Shown in pieces: positions 32,197 to 44,639 of a stretch of DNA of 64,000 nt. Position numbers and translations under genes: made by a program. Numbering within the stretch: the first letter of the stretch is position 1; each line of letters starts with the position of its first letter. The stretch lies in contig OX442315.1 of the NCBI GenBank assembly GCA_949358305.1, positions 35,118,427-35,182,426 on the forward strand, read 5' to 3'. This stretch comes from Strigamia acuminata. Lineage: Eukaryota > Arthropoda > Chilopoda > Geophilomorpha > Linotaeniidae. Under the pieces are notes generated by a model that saw only the letters and a list, made by a program, of their open reading frames with translations, was not told the origin of the DNA and ran no database searches.

Positions 32197-33190
32197 AAAT
32201 TAGCTCCACATTTCGAGTGAAGTAAATTGATTATAATTTGTCGTGATAAAAATTTTCTCCTCGAAAAAGCTGATTGATGGGATCTGTAAGTGATTTACGA
32301 GGCCTGTGAGAATCGGAGCATGTGTAAGAGATATATTTTTGTGTTTGTTTATTCTGCTCATTGCTATCTCAAGATTTAACGAATCAATAACGTGTGTTAT
32401 TCTTAGTTAGGAAATTTAAAGCTAAATAAACTAAATATTAAAAAACAAAAACAACTATTTGTGTTTTACTTAAGTGGGACACGAGCTTAATAAACTGGAA
32501 AATTTGAAAATAGATGGCGCTGAAGCTTGCAACCTATTTTCAATTGAATGGATTGCAATGGATGTGGCTGGATATCGTTGGATGTGGTTTGGAAGTGACC
32601 AGTCGGCAGTGTAGAATTAGCATAATATTCATACGTGAAATACACAGGTGGCGCTGTGCAAAGGCAGCGTAACAAGTTATCATGAAAGAAAATGGAGTGC
32701 CAAACACCAGAAGCCTGATTTTCCATCACTCCTTTCTAATGTGTTGTGCACTAGGGTTTGACCAACAGGGTTACCTTAACCATTGGGCTAACAGGGCTGC
32801 AGCCCGAAAGAACTGGAAACAGAGGGATGCCAGGCGCCACCTACAAGAAGTCTTCGTCAGTGTTCATATACTACCCGCACCCATGTATTTTTTTATGTTG
32901 AAAAAAATAAAATGGTGAATATGCGCTATTTCGCACGAGTGTATTTGGCCACCACGCTAATTGCCTTAAGTGAGTTGGGCCGGCAGAAAAAGTTTAGCAC
33001 CACATTCAAAAAATCACAAAAAAAAACTGTTTCTTCAGAAAATCATTGTTTATTTGAACAATTCATTTCAATATTTTGTTGGATAATCAAAATTTTGTAT
33101 GTGGTTGTGTATGCCAAGTCAAAACGTAAATGTGATGGGTTTGGAAATATCCATGTCAAAGGCAGTTCATCATCTGCAAATGGAAGCATA
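31346..33190. other. non-coding, no gene recognised
   Basis: Repeated AACATTGTTGAAAAT-type words at 31610-31770, an AATA microsatellite at 32156-32197 and a GC-richer patch at 31960-32110. The short ORFs have no domain. Confidence 0.5.
32156..32197. repeat. AATA tetranucleotide microsatellite
   Basis: About ten tandem AATA units. Confidence 0.93.
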
Positions 33191-33387
33191 ACAATCCTCC
33201 AATACTTTTTTATAAGTATACTGGCCATGATACCCTTAATTTAATGTTGCGGACCGATACCCATACAGGAAACCATCCCAAGCCATTTTACTATTGGGGT
33301 GGTTTTTCCATATGGGCATCAGCCTAAAACATTAAATTAAGATTATCATGGACCAGTATACTTATAAAAAAGTATTGGAGGATTGAC
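33191..33387. mobile_element. MITE family D, ~197 bp
   Basis: CAATCCTCCAATACTTTTTT continuing TATAAGTATACTGG at the left is matched by its reverse complement at the right (33350-33386). A second inner pair, ATACCCTTAATTTAATG with CATTAAATTAAGATTATC, extends the pairing. No coding content. Confidence 0.88.
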
Positions 33388-33786
33388 CTTTGTTAATTGT
33401 ATGATGTGTACAACTTCAGCCCAAGCAAGAGGCTAGAGTCTGCACCCACTGCATTTCCTGCAAAGGTTGCAAGAAAATCTATACAACAAAAACTCGGACG
33501 GCCCTTGAGCACAGATGTTGAGTGCAAGCAAGAACTTACAGTACCTGTGCAAATGTTAAGATTATATTTATTAATTTATTGTGAATTATTCCTTATTATG
33601 TTCTTTGGTATTTGGTTTTTCTCGTGTTGAACCTAGTATAAGCCTTGTACTATGTGCTATTGTTCCTAATAATAGATGTTAGATTTAAGCTGTTGATATT
33701 AGTATTGTAACATTGTTTTCTCAGTAAAAACTTGAATTTCAACCAGAGAGGTGGTGTTTCTTGACTCTGCCCACATCTTGTTCCTA
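33388..33786. other. non-coding, no gene recognised
   Basis: A 77-codon + strand ORF at 33397-33630 has no domain and ends in a hydrophobic AT-driven tail. Not supported as a gene. Confidence 0.45.
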
Positions 33787-34548
33787 ATACCTTGTTTGCA
33801 CCAGAAAGTTTGGGCTAACCTAAAGTTTAAATCTGGTTCTGACCTGATATTGGCTTAAAAAGTTCAGGCAATAGCGTTCGCACCAAAAAGCAAAACGCCA
33901 CATATCTACGCTAGCATGCAGCCAATAGAAAATCAACTGACCATGTTACGCACAGAATTGTGGGAAGTGACCCTGGCAGTTATCTAGTTCCTTGGCAATT
34001 ATCTAGTTAACACAACTGGATTAGAATTATCTAGTTTAAAAAATTTTAAACTAGATAATTTTGGGCTATACTCTGGCCAAATGTAACTTGGGCCTATTTC
34101 CCATTGGACGAGCCTCATTACTCCTAACTGTGGTCTGTGTGCTACCACCAGAAAAAATAGTTCAGTTGGGTTTTAAATTTGTTTTATTATTTTTATCATT
34201 GAAATGATGTAATATTATTTGTATTTTATCAGAAAATATATCTTCAAGTCATAAAATCAAGATTATTCTGGTTTATTTCAACATTCATGTTTTTTCAGTT
34301 TATTGCTTGCTTTGTCTGGAAAGCAAACAATTTTCAAACCATAAGTAATCGATTACAATGTCTGTACATTGTAATGCAATTCTGGTGTATTGATCTATTT
34401 TTTAGTATCACAACACCAGTGAAAAGGCTCATCCAATGGGAAACAGGCCCAAGTTACAGTTGGCCAGAGTGTAGGTCCGTTCGCACCAACAACCAGAATT
34501 AGATTTAAACTTTGGGCTAACCCAAACTTTCTGGTGCGAACAAGGTAT
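33787..34548. mobile_element. large inverted-repeat (foldback) element, family E
   Basis: Outer termini of about 55 bp are reverse complements: ATACCTTGTTTGCACCAGAA then AGTTTGGGCTAACC at the left, matching the right end up to GCGAACAAGGTAT. Just outside, both ends carry TA/TTA, compatible with a TA-type target. A second inverted pair (34069-34118 with 34425-34473) lies inside, and the sequence AACTAGATAATT near 34050-34065 is itself palindromic. No transposase ORF. 762 bp. Confidence 0.85.
34069..34473. repeat. inner inverted repeat nested in family E element
   Basis: ACTCTGGCCAAATGTAACTT then GGGCCTATTTCCCATTGGAC on the left is complemented by GTCCAATGGGAAA-like sequence and AAGTTACAGTTGGCCAGAGT on the right, about 400 bp apart. 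It may be the subterminal repeat of the same element or a second element inserted in it; the AT-rich centre is unrelated to either arm. Confidence 0.7.
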
Positions 34549-34667
34549 AAGGCCCATTAGGGGTCAGTCATCTAGACTCCTCCTGAGGTCGCCTTCCGCC
34601 CACTACGGTGCCTGTGATAACAAATGACTTGGTAAACACGTTGGTAAAACCAGCCAAAAACATAGAA

Positions 34668-34925
34668 CAGGGGTCGGCAAGTAAATTTAAGTGGGGTCCG
34701 GATACTATTGAAAATTTTTATCGAGGTCCAAAAAAAAAGCCTTAAAAACCTTACTAAAAACCTAAGAAAATAGAAAAAAACACTTATAAACCAAATAAAC
34801 CCCCCAATAAACACACAACCCAAAAAATACCAATAAAACCTAAAAAACACGAAAAATACGAGAAAAACAAGAAAAAAAACACCGAAAAACCAAAGAAACC
34901 GAGGGGCAAACGGGGTCCAAGGTTC
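34668..34925. mobile_element. hAT-type short element, right end lost
   Basis: Begins CAGGGGTCGGCAA and shares GTCCGGATACTATTGAAAAT then TTTTATCGAGGTCCA with the complete copy at 45929-46142. The expected right terminus (GCCGACCGCTG) is replaced by GGGGTCCAAGG and a palindrome, so the copy is truncated. Its - strand Phe-rich ORFs are not genes. Confidence 0.72.
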
Positions 34926-34952
34926 AATGAACGTACGCTTCGTACGTTCATT
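34926..34952. repeat. perfect 12-bp stem with 3-nt loop
   Basis: AATGAACGTACG, CTT, CGTACGTTCATT. The same words (GAACGTACGCTTCGTTCGT) occur inside MITE family A, so this is likely an internal piece of that family or a shared hairpin. Confidence 0.85.
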
Positions 34953-35282
34953 GTTCGTAAGGTTAACCCTTCCAACCCGAATGAATTAGTTTGGATTAGT
35001 TTGGATTAATTTGACCCAGATTCTTCGCAACATCCGGGTCCTACAGAATTTCAAAGGAATTTAGCAAACACATGTTTTTGACCACAACAAAGATGGCTGC
35101 CGCAGCACATGGACGCATGCAAGTGTCCCTTTGCAATTAATTTTATATACATTTAGGTTAATTTTATCAACATTTCGATCAATTTTATAAACATTTAGAT
35201 CAATTTTATATACATTTTGATTAATTTTATGTATAGTATATTTCACCAACACACAACATTGGGTTCATGTCTTTTAGGGTTA

Positions 35283-35345
35283 AATACGGAAACAATACCG
35301 CGACTACTATTCGAGGGCGACTCTTAATCGGTAAAATACGGTATT
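35283..35345. mobile_element. MITE family A, terminal fragment
   Basis: Carries ACTATTCGAGGGCGACTCTT then AATCGGTAAAATACGGTATT, as at 3968-4029. Confidence 0.75.
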
Positions 35346-36808
35346 CCAATTTTAATTATCGAACACTAAAATACTAAAGAAATATGACACTGATAAAATC
35401 GATGTTTAGCGTTACACATCACTTTTGCACAACCGAAACCGCTACAACTTTTGAAACAAATCTCACAGAAATGCGGTAGTGCCAGAGGCCTTGTTGTAAT
35501 AGCAAATTTTAAAAAAAGAAAAAATAATAATCTGCTTATTCAACCCGTCTTTAAAGAAAATTAGAAAAAAAAAATCAGCCCCATTAAACAAAAAAGAAAA
35601 AAGTCGCACGAGCCAACAGACGGCAACCCCACTTCCGGTATTAAGCAGAGGAGGGGTAATTGAGTGAAAAAGCAAGATCCCCTCAGTGCACTGCCCTCAT
35701 CTTATACTGCAATCCCAATCTGCAACCAACTACAAAACTGGACATAATTGGTGCAGACACCACCAGGTGGCCAATAGACACCACACCACCCCTGCTCTGG
35801 ATACAACATGGCCACCAATTTTCTCCTTTAAAAAAAAAAAATTCCAGCTTTATCCATAAATATGAGATTTATTTTTCCTAAAAATATTTTTATATCAGGA
35901 AAGGTTTATGGAAAAGCAATTCAACAATAACCCTAATCCATAGATTGCGTATTGTGTGCCAGCATGTGGCATTCAATTTGTCAATATTTTGAGGAAAAAT
36001 CCAATTGAACCATTCAAACGTCCTGTCAATCCGATGCTTTATTGCTTTTTAAATTCTGTTACGCATAAATAACTCAATCTCTATTATACCGAGCAAAACA
36101 ATTTTATAATACACACTTTTGCACCATTGCACAATTTGTTTTGACCATTTGTAAAAATCTGCACTATTCCTGGCTGAGACCTAAAGCTGCAATAACATGA
36201 GGAAATAAATAATGACATTGTTGCCATCCTGGTATTATTGCTTTGTTAGAATATTTGTCTGGCTTTATTTTGTTGCTGTCACCATGGCAACAGTTCAGTC
36301 TGTTAATAGGGGGTTTCGTTATACGTTTGATTTTGCGATTTTGTGATTTTGCATTAATCTCAAACTCAGTATTTATTGATGCCGCAAAAAAGGAGACTAC
36401 ATTCAATTAACGCAGTCAATTTTGTGATTGTGGGATCTGGACAATTTTGTAATTTTTGGCTATTGTCACATGATATCTGTTCTACCAATCACATTCACAT
36501 TCACTATATTACGAGAGAGTGAAAACACAAAATCGTAAAAACTTCTAAAAGGTAGTTTTTGTGATTTTGATGAGAAGGGATTTTGAGGCTTGTGAAACTC
36601 AAAACAAAATGGAGGCATCCAAGCTCTATCTAAGTGGCCAACTTGTATCCTTGTATGTCATCAATATGCTGATGCATCCATAACATCATCCCTTGTAGTG
36701 ATCCTGAGGATCACAAAAGTATTTTATTAATATAAGAATGTAAATAAAGTGTTTTAATTATTTATAATATTATTTGTTAGATTATTACGGAAGAATTAGC
36801 TAAACTAG
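35346..36808. other. non-coding, no gene recognised
   Basis: AT-rich. Words such as GATTTTGTGATTTTG at 36320-36600 recur (some inverted) at 37490-37790, hinting at a decayed paired repeat on either side of the LTR candidate. Confidence 0.45.
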
Positions 36809-37339
36809 TTCGACCGTTTCTGCGGGATTAACGTAATGACGTCAACCATTTGCATAATTCCCCGAATTTATGCTAATACGTCATTTCCGGTCCACACAGG
36901 TATTTAAACCCGTGTTTTGACCGGAAACGACACTTATAGATACCAGAGAAACATTAGCATCACCACCTCACCTTTCAGGCCGAACACCACAAATGGATAG
37001 AGGATCGATGCCCGTTGCTAAAATCATCTATAATAACAATAACCGAGATATTGATCGTAGCAAAACTACGATTGTAATATCTAGGCGATAACCTTAGTTA
37101 TTCAACAGCCGAAGCGTTTCGCGAACACGTGTTTTGCGAAGACGCCGTTTTAACCCTAGACAACCGAAGCAGACCGAGTGTAAGACTGCCGTGCAGCAAC
37201 TAATCGTATCCGACCAGAAGATCCGAGACCACAGTATTATAACATTAAGTATTGTATTATTTGTAGTGTTAAATAAAGTTTACTCTGTAAGAATCCACGT
37301 AGTACTTATTACCGTAGACAGGATCACGACACCCTAACC
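36809..37339 (+). mobile_element. candidate solo LTR, 531 bp
   Basis: A compositionally distinct block flanked on both sides by ACTAG (36804-36808 and 37340-37344), as expected of a 5-bp target duplication. It has promoter-like architecture: a CRE-like TGACGTCA, then GTATTTAAACCC (TATA-type), GACCGGAAACGACAC, and near the right end AATAAAGT followed by GT-rich sequence (poly(A) signal). This order is typical of an LTR (U3-R-U5). The ends (TTCGACC...CCTAACC) are not the usual TG...CA, so limits or identity may be off. No internal region is attached. Confidence 0.5.
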
Positions 37340-37344
37340 ACTAG

Positions 37345-39282
37345 AAAACTCAAGTAATGACTCTGGTGCAATCTGTAAAACTTGTGTTTATTAAAATGCA
37401 CCTTATTAAAAAAAATTTTGTTCTATCACACAAATAGAACTAGTTATTTTGCATCACATTTTAAAATTGGTTGGGTACAACTAAAACCCAATATGGTAGA
37501 TAGGAAGTCATGTGATCATTTAATAATTGCAAAATTGCAAAATCATGACATTGTTTTTGCAACTAATTGTAAATCACAATTTGTGATGGCCACTTGGATC
37601 GAGTTTGGCTGCTGCCATTTTGCTAAAATCACAAAACTACCTTTGATTTTGTGATTGTGTATTTTTTTTTCTTTTGTGTTTTTGCAATTATGCACATGAT
37701 TGGTCGAACTGATACCACGTGACAAATCCAAAAGTGCAAAATTGCTAAAATTTCAAAATTACAAAATTGCCTTAATTAATGAAACCACCTATTGTTTCAT
37801 GATTCTCTGTATATTTTCTTGATTTGCTGCGTTTTTAACTGCAATCTAACCTGTTCTACGTATTCAACCCTGGCTAATTCTTTAATAGAATAACAACCAA
37901 ATAACAATACCAATAAAAAAAAAATAAGGAAATACAATGGCTTCCAATTGATCACATTGAAAAAACGTGGCCAATAAAAATGCATCTTAAAGGATTAGAA
38001 AAGTTTCGTGCTTTAATAATGTATTTAACACTTGATTGATTTGAAGACTGCATGTTTAACAATGGTAAAGCAAAAAACATCGTTAATTCCTCAAGCTGAA
38101 CCTACACTGTTCAATACTAAAAACACGCCTACCAAGAGCAACGACACACGCCAACAATAACATCACGTCATCTTCGACCTTACAGTATGATAGAATGCAT
38201 TGTTTAGCCACACATGTCTGCAAATCCCTATTCAATAACGCTCAACACAACTCTTCTACTCCCTGTACTGTTTCTTCTGGTCCACACAACAATAATTCCA
38301 TGTTGATCCGATTACTTTCTTTTCCTAATTTCATTCTCAATTAACAAGTCCCAGAAAATTGGTTTTATGCGCACACATTTTGCACCAAAAATTCCATTTT
38401 ATGCAATAAAAAATATAAAAACATGCAAATCTTTATTATAATTTGTAGTACAGAGTTTTACCGTACCGGTATAATTTTTCTTTCTGGAATTTTTACTTTT
38501 TTAATTTTTTGCTTTTAAGCTTTGTGCGCTGTTACATCAAGAGTGAAAGTAAGAAATCGCAATCCATCCTGAAATGTGTCAATTCCAGACTTCCAGATTC
38601 GATTGTTGCAAAATCAGGTGCATTTTCTAAAGCCGTGTTTCATGACGTCGACCTTGGCACAGCGTCATTTGATGCCTCAATAAACCACGTAACAAACAAA
38701 ACCATTCATCTCAATTCTCAATGTTGCACAAAAGGATTTAAAGAAAACAAAGCTGACAAATTGCACCAAAAATTAACTTTATTTTTCCTTTTTAATTGCT
38801 CCAACAAAGATCAACACATACGTAGTGCCCTTCAATTACTCAACACTTCTTCGCTAATTAAAAACAAAACCCAATTAAATAATTACCTGCCGTAAAGTCC
38901 CAAAATTCCAAAATCTTAAAATCCAAAAATACAAAGTCTAAAAATAGTCTCAACAACCAATAACTACACAATTACATCATAAACAAAACCCAAATGCAAA
39001 CTGTCAAGTTACACCATCACTTCCTATAGTGAATTTTTGTCACCGCCCTCTCAAATTCATCAATAAAAATTACCAATGATTTGTGTCCCCTTTTAAAATA
39101 TCCCTGGAGACACTTCAATTCACTCTTCAGTCTTTACTTGACCATAAATTCACTCACATGTGACCACCCAAGAAAATATATTGAAAATGATTGCCATTTA
39201 CACGAGCGCCCACATGTGACATGTTTGTTTTCCAGTACATGCACACTCGATGACATTAACAGTTCCCATAATTTTGCCTACA
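37345..39282. other. non-coding, no gene recognised
   Basis: AT-rich. The longest ORF (38509-38895 +, 128 codons from a TTG) has no domain and no splice or start support. Repeated CAAAATTGCAAAATC words occur at 37520-37770. Confidence 0.45.
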
Positions 39283-39841
39283 GAAAAAATTGGTACTCGC
39301 AAATTTCATTCCAGTCTTGGAATGTCTGTGAGATACGTTCTGTGACATAAAAAATTAACTTTCTGGCAAGTCGATGCAACAGAAACTTCTGTGGCACAGA
39401 AAGTAACGATCGGTCTTGACAATTTGTGACTGATCGTAATTTTTTTTAACCGGTCTCAAATATGGCGGCAATCAGTTCTGCCAACAAATGCAAACAACTG
39501 TATCTTCTATTTATAAAAATAGATTATGAGTTTATAAATAAAATTAAAAATTAAAAACAATCTAGCAATCCTATTCATCCTAACTCCAAAAGTAGCCTTA
39601 AAATTTCTTTTCGGCATTCATCTTTTTACTATTTCATGGCCATTCACCATTTATTTATTTATTTATTTATTTAACGAACACTCCGATAGAGCTGTGAATA
39701 CCACAAAAAGTCTGGTGTGACAGACTAGCACATGTTCTGCTACCAGATAATTCTGACAGGCTTTTGTGTCAAGTCTATACACACAGAAAAGTCTGTAGGC
39801 ATACACTTCTGTTAGCAGATGATCTTATAAGTACTAAGCTT
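39283..39841. mobile_element. family B inverted-repeat element, left end lost
   Basis: Colinear with 56634-57283: CTCGCAAATTTCATTCCAGT with CTTGGAATGTCTG, TAACCGGTCTCAAATATGGC, and the right end CAGATGATCTTATAAGTACT then AAGCTTA. An ATTT microsatellite (39651-39672) has expanded only in this copy. The left terminus present at 56566 is missing. Confidence 0.8.
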
Positions 39842-40440
39842 AAGTACCGTATTGAAACTGTAAGGTAGCATGCAAAATAACGTGACCATTGGTTTAGTTG
39901 AGATTTACATAACGTCAAAAATTATCAAGTAACATGTGCATTGGAGTGAACAACACTCCACTAGACATAAGCTGCAAGTGTAATCTGAAAACAAGTCTAG
40001 ACAAAAAAAATCAGTTAATTTAATTAGAAAATTTCACACTTGGGAAAAAGAGTCACTCTGGTGACAAAAACTTAAATCATGTATTCAGCTAAATTTATCA
40101 AGTCTAAAATCAATAAAAACAAATTGCACAAATAAGCAATTTGAAATTTCACACTAACTTAATTCATTCTTTTCTTTTTTATTGTGACCCTAAAATGGAG
40201 GGGAAAATAATCAAAACATTAAATCTCTTAAAAGGTCGTAGGATGGGTCAGGGAACCAAAAAATATAAAAATAAAATACACCCTTAAGCCATGTAAGTGA
40301 GTCCAGATAAGCCATAAATCAAAGTAAAAAAAAAAATATTTTTTGTTGAGTATAATTAGGTCTAAATTATCTTTTATCCCTTACATTATCCAAAAAGTGA
40401 ATCTTCAACGAAAAACTATCAGATGCATGCACATTTCTAA
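39842..40440. other. non-coding, no gene recognised
   Basis: AT-rich, nothing structured identified. Confidence 0.5.
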
Positions 40441-40442
40441 AG

Positions 40443-40592
40443 ACAGGTGCGTTCTATGTCTGGCACCAATTAAAGGCCCTTGCAAACACCCAACTCCAAC
40501 TTGTTGAGCAACAAGCGCAGGATAGGGCAAGACTTCGCATCGTCTCTTCAATAATACACAAATTCTACATAAGTGGTTCACGTGTGAACTAG
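40443..40592 (+). CDS. candidate terminal exon, helical C-terminal peptide, unknown family
   Basis: The + strand has no ATG here, but after a possible acceptor (TTTCTAAAG or AAAGACAG) a balanced, protein-like frame follows to a TAG at 40590: GAFYVWHQLKALANTQLQLV then EQQAQDRARLRIVSSIIHKF. It is rich in Gln, Leu, Ala and Arg and predicted helical by eye. The segment is GC-richer than its flanks. The family is not recognised and upstream exons were not found. The frame is open from 40401, and the polypyrimidine tract is poor. An ORF on the opposite strand also crosses it. Confidence 0.3.
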   Translation, partial: TGAFYVWHQLKALANTQLQLVEQQAQDRARLRIVSSIIHKFYISGSRVN

Positions 40593-43500
40593 GCAACAGA
40601 TTAACAAATTAAATACGCGATTTTACCATAGGCCTTTCGGCTGTTTCAAGCTAAATTTACACATTTTACACCCGTTATAATAGAACCCTTTGCAAATGGA
40701 TTAGAATTTTAGGACTTTTTAAACACCAAACAGAAAAGTTGAACAAAATCTTCAATTTATTTATTTTATTTTTTATTCTTTCATTTTCTCATAAATTCAT
40801 TCCTCTTATGTCAGATCGTATTGAGGTCCATGTTGTAAATTAAGTTCAAAATTGATTTTTTTTTCAAGTTTTAGTTTTTTTTAAATTATTAATCAATTAT
40901 ATAAAAGGAAAAAAAAATAGCTATAAATTTTTGTGTATTATTTTTTTTTTTTTTAAAAAAACAAGATAAAAAAGCCTTGTACTCAATTAGGTGACACAGC
41001 TAACGAGGCATGTCAACCATTAATTTTCAACCCCCAAATTTTAGTGCAGGGTGGGGTAGACGGGAGAGATAGAGAGAGCCAAACCACCTTCCCCATTCCG
41101 CGAGCCCCACCTTGAAGTTTCCAGAAATTGAAAGAAACAGGTGAAAGTAATGTTTCATACCCATTAAAACCACATTAATAGCAAAAACTTAATATTTATT
41201 ACAGAAAACTAACATAAAATTGAAATTTTTAGTGGAAAACTCGTATAAATCAATCTAACATAAAAATTCCTAACTGAAACGAAATTTAAATAAAAAAATT
41301 CGACCGCAGCCAAAGCCCGGAAAACCAGCTCCAATCACGCCGCCTCAGATGCGCTTTCATCGGCCGAACTAAAACCCATTTCCCCACTCACCAATCCATC
41401 TCCCAGCACCTCTAAAACATCTAATCCGATGTCAGCTTCCTGCTGCTTAGTGGTTATCTTTTCTTTCCTAAATCCCCACACTTTAAATATCTCATTTGAA
41501 ATCTCACAGTAGCCACCTCAAATTCATCCCCTCCACCACACCAGGTGCCTCGAACGAAGCCCACACAAAACTCGAAGCAAACACCACAACATACTACACC
41601 TTTCTCGTATTTCCAATTTCAATTACAATTAAACCCACAACACATCTAACTGCCCTCTCGTGACCTTTTACGCACTTTAAAATCTCCAAACATCTGTCTC
41701 ACACATAAACAAGTCAACATTTGCAACATCAAAGAAAGATAAAAAGAAAAACCTTTAATTTTCTCTTTTTTTTCGAGGGATGGGTTAGATTTAGGCTTAT
41801 TTTTTTGTTTTAATGATGTTGAGATCATTTATACGTCACATAAAAGCATGAGCACTCTTCTTCACTTATCAAACACATAAACCATCCGACTGCGAAATTT
41901 AGCTGTCATCTTTTTTTTTACGTCTAATCTTCCGCAATCAAATGCATGGAAAGAAACGCATAAAAATGCTAATTAATCGCGATTCCAGACTACCAAAAAA
42001 GGGAAGGCATGATTAAAAGGTGGAAAATTTGTTGTGTTAGCATCAATTTTGTTTAATTAGGGCCAATTTATTATTCGCCCTGCTCAAACACAAACTTCAA
42101 ACGGTTTAGAAAGTCACAATATTTAGGGCGGGTTTGATGAGGTCATTCATATGTTGCTTAAATCCTGGCAAAATGGTGTACTTTCCCTCTGAAATGGTCT
42201 ACGGAGTATTTTCCCATCTAAAATGGTCCAGTTTTTGCCTCAAGTTGCATTTATGAGTCTAAAAATTACACTTGTCTAAAATTTGCTTCTTTTAAACAAA
42301 AATTAGTCCATTTTTTTAAATTAGTGGATTTGACCACTTAAAAAATCCAAATTTGTTCATTTTTCAAGCGAAAATAGTCCAGTTTATGCCTAAAGTGGCA
42401 TTAATTAGTCTAAAAATTAAACTTGTTTTTAAAATTTATTATTTTTTCTTATAATTTTTTGGATACTGGATTTGAGCGCCTAAAATATGCACTTTTTGTA
42501 ACCGGTCCGACCGCAGGAGGTGCCATTTTGTTTATGAAATGTCAAAATGGCAACATCCAGTCACAATCAATGTTTCATTCATACAGAGGGTAAATACTCA
42601 AATATGAAACACTGCAATTTTTAATTTATTTCCTTTAATACACGTTAGTGAATTGTCCGTACTCCGTAACAACTGCGCAACTCTGTCCGCCATCGGCTTT
42701 TATCCCTTCTATAAATCTCGTTTTCGGTTTAATCTCAGCATGTAAGCACAGTTTTTGACTTCTTTTTAAATATATATTTTCTCCGGAGCCTAAATGCAAT
42801 GTATACCACATCTATAATTTACTACTACTTCAAATATATGTAAAATGGCAGCAGCTGAAGTTCAAAAGATTCTCTTCAGCTGTGTAATTTCTGCTGCTGA
42901 AGGCCATCATCAAACTCAAGAAATTAACAGGTTAAAAAATAAAAAATAAAAAAATAAAATAAAAAAAAAAGATATCTAAAATATCAGTGAACTTTGAAAA
43001 AAAAACTAAAGAACCCATTTCCTCTTAAAACAAAAAATAAAAAATATTACAAACCAAAGTTTTAATTGAAAAAAAAGCGAAGAAATCTGGAGAAATAACA
43101 AAACAATTTACTAGCAATCAAGAATTAATTAAGTTTTACAGATTGTGGCCAACTAATTAACTGCAACTGTTCAAACTGAACAATTGCAACGAAAATAAAA
43201 CTATAAAAAAACATAATGACATCAAAAATTGCTCACACTAACGCAGCAAATATTTCCGTGTTTCCACTTCGTAGTAATAGTTCACATTGTATTCTTCGCT
43301 CCTTTCATTTATAGCCAAGTGACTTTACACAGCCCTCAATTAAATGTGAAGTATGTATTGAATGTAGTTCCCCAGCCTCCATTCTTCAAATAAAAAAAAA
43401 TAAGTTGTGCTTTAAAATTTCGATGCGCTACTTCCACAGATTACAGTCTACTTTGTTATGTAATATAAAAAGTATTTAAGGAATGTCATTGTTCGTTCCT

Positions 43501-44360
43501 CCTTGGTTCCGCTGTAGGTAGTTCCATCTCCTATGGTTTGTTGCATCAGTTTAGTGGGCAGGTAATGTATATATTTATGTATTTAAAAAATCATACACGA
43601 CTATATATTTCCCAGTTCATAATTAAAACGAATTATAACAGCTCTCAATAGCGCTTAGAGGAAAGTATAAGCCTATTTTTAGGGTAAATTAAAATGAGAT
43701 ACAACAGCGCTTCCATCCACTAGGCGTGTACAGCCGTGTAAAATCCCGTATAGACCATCCTTAACAGGTGATTTTTGTATACAAGAATCTGTATACAGGT
43801 CCGTAACACATTGGGATAAAAAATTAGATAGTTTGAGAAGCGCGTAGGTCTAAATAACACTAGCTGCATTCAAAAACTAAAATATTTTGTGTTTTACTTC
43901 AATTTTAAACCAAAAATGACACCAGTCCATGTTAAAACTTAAAATACACTTAAACTTAAATTGTTATTTTTATTTTTGAACGCACCTACTGAAAAATCAC
44001 TATCTGTATACAAAAAGGCGTGTTAGATGTTTGTGTTTTTGTTTTGTGAAGTTAATGACTACAAAAACAAAAACATAAACAGCTAAAACACGCCTTTTTG
44101 AATGTATGTGCACACACAAACGCAACAAATACGTGAATTTTACAAATATTAACAGGTAATGAACCAATTTCCCTCGTGCGCAATAAACAATTTTAGACTA
44201 TTGTGTTTTCGTGTGCAAAACCCTGGAATTTAGTATTCAAATCTACCATCAAGATTTCCTCTCAAAGTGATGCTCATCATGAATTTCTCTCGATGACTTT
44301 ATCATTGCAAAACTCCGAATCAAAATCATGCAGTAAGCTGTACAGTTCCACAAATATAAC
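40593..44360. other. non-coding stretch, no gene recognised
   Basis: AT-rich throughout with T/A runs. At 42228-42440 an imperfect duplication of about 140 bp is visible (ATGGTCCAGTTTTTGCCTCA ... AAAATAGTCCAGTTTATGCC, each followed by TTAGTCTAAAAATTA-like sequence). GC-richer patches at 41310-41400 and 42480-42560. 43900-43980 contains an inverted relative of the sequence that follows MITE-A copies at 4050 and 9330 (AAAATACACTTAAACTTAAA). Confidence 0.5.
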
Positions 44361-44639
44361 ACCGTATTTTACCGATTAAAAGTCGCCCTCGAATTACAGC
44401 GTATTTTTGCAAAAGTACGCTATTATTTCCGTATTTAACCTCACGAACGATAAACGTACGTTGTTGCTAAAACTTACATTGAAAGCTTCTACTAAGGTTT
44501 AAACACTATATTTGAACATTCAGAGACATCGTTCGTGACGTTCAGACTTCATTAGTTACATTAAACAAATGCAACAAACGAAAAACCGAAATTGTAATTG
44601 CTGACAAAAATGGCCGCGACTCTTAATCGATAAAATATT
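44361..44639. mobile_element. MITE family A, near-complete diverged copy
   Basis: Left end ACCGTATTTTACCGATTAAA with AGTCGCCCTCG, right end GGCCGCGACTCTTAATCGAT with AAAATATT. The interior has TTCGTGACGTTCAGACTTCA and CGAAAAACCGAAATTGTAAT, as in 49371-49631. It carries about 80 bp of extra or altered sequence at 44460-44520. Confidence 0.85.

Noticed and set aside
38509-38895. 128-codon + strand ORF
   Set aside because: Starts from TTG, ordinary AT-rich composition, no domain, no splice or promoter support.
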